Shown here piece after piece: positions 63,901-64,000 of a stretch of 64,000 nucleotides of DNA; the stretch's first letter is position 1; the number at the start of each line of letters is the position of its first letter. Both the position numbers and the translations under genes were made by a program. The stretch spans positions 3,286,001 through 3,350,000 of the forward strand of contig NC_088938.1 of assembly GCF_033473495.1 (NCBI RefSeq), written 5' to 3'. The DNA comes from Cercospora beticola. Its lineage: Eukaryota > Ascomycota > Dothideomycetes > Mycosphaerellales > Mycosphaerellaceae. The notes under the pieces were generated by a model. The model searched no databases. It worked only from the letters and a program-made list of their open reading frames with translations, and was not told the DNA's origin.

Positions 63901-64000
63901 CGTGGTCGTTTGCGAATGCAGGACCGGCAGCTGTCGATGATGGCGAGGACATCGTCACAGCTAGTAGCGACAGCGCACTGGAGCCAGGCTTTCGTCCGCA
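60990..64000 (+). CDS. Ste20/GCK-type Ser/Thr protein kinase, Nak1/Kic1-like, truncated by the window edge
   Basis: Exon 1 (60990-61083, MADGRSRAESDSPAPKLTRP) joins exon 2 (from 61969) across an 885-nt GTAAGT...CCAG intron with CTAAC branch. At least 708 residues are visible and the frame is open at 64000. The kinase domain (about 118-390) has GKGAFGRV, VAVKII, IIHRDIKCANV (about 255), GDFGIVG (about 275), and GTPHWMPHE where GTPxWMAPE is usual. DVWSYGVTIYEMATGSPPYA follows. The C-terminal region holds repeated W-F boxes (EDWNFST, DDWNFDT, MEWNFAT, RDWKFET, MAWSFAN), typical of fungal Nak1/Kic1 kinases in the RAM polarity and septation pathway. Function assigned from kinase class and these repeats. 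Confidence 0.88.

Noticed and set aside
1..64000. CRISPR arrays, rRNA genes, autonomous transposons
   Set aside because: No spaced direct repeats, no rRNA-like sequence and no transposase or reverse transcriptase frames seen.

Overview
The window is nuclear DNA of a filamentous ascomycete (Pezizomycotina; I infer Dothideomycetes from the protein families and compact layout). Genes are short-spaced on both strands. Most introns are 47-61 nt with GT-AG ends and CTRAC branch sites. Fungal families are present: HET, DUF3176, Tos1, tyrosinase, AIM19 and fungal F-box-like paralogs.

Layout. 1-8.4 kb: possible truncated edge gene, GPI-anchored Cys-rich secreted protein, a frame-broken hypothetical gene, a charged hypothetical protein, LTO1, a tRNA-Gln gene in pieces, a disrupted HET gene. 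8.4-19.6 kb: a PRELI/MSF1 lipid-transfer protein, a 3.9 kb protein-gene-free stretch holding a tRNA-Phe gene in pieces, a secreted tyrosinase, a DUF3176 membrane protein, a SAM methyltransferase. 20-26.8 kb: acetoacetyl-CoA synthetase with a one-base frameshift, a cofilin-like gene with an in-frame stop, a BTB protein, an ER J-protein, AIM19. 27-35.4 kb: tandem F-box-like paralogs, an AAA+ ATPase whose N-terminus copies the histone H3 tail, a four-exon hexokinase. 38.5-49 kb: TOS1, PEX13, a GPALPP/DUF3752 protein, VPS8. 49-53.1 kb: CorA-like transporter plus HET gene, flanked by two copies of the last 49 bp of VPS8. 53.5-64 kb: secreted Thr/Ser-rich PAN-like protein, a foldback element, a frame-broken F-box-like gene, RRN3, a hypothetical protein, and a Ste20-type kinase running off the right edge.

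Most striking signal. Both tRNA genes found here can be rebuilt to perfect cloverleaves only by removing, besides a normal anticodon-loop intron, extra 52-58 nt insertions in the D arm and T arm. All three insertions start GTAAG, end AG and carry CTGAC or CTAAC 10-11 nt before the AG. They look exactly like this genome's mRNA introns, yet sit inside the regions that normally form the Pol III A and B boxes. This suggests spliceosomal-type introns in tRNA genes.

Other strong signals are the H3-tail mimic on an AAA+ ATPase, and the HET cassette that re-supplies the 3' end of VPS8 with only synonymous differences. Several accessory genes (HET, acetoacetyl-CoA synthetase, cofilin-like, F-box-like) carry single lesions, whereas housekeeping genes are intact.
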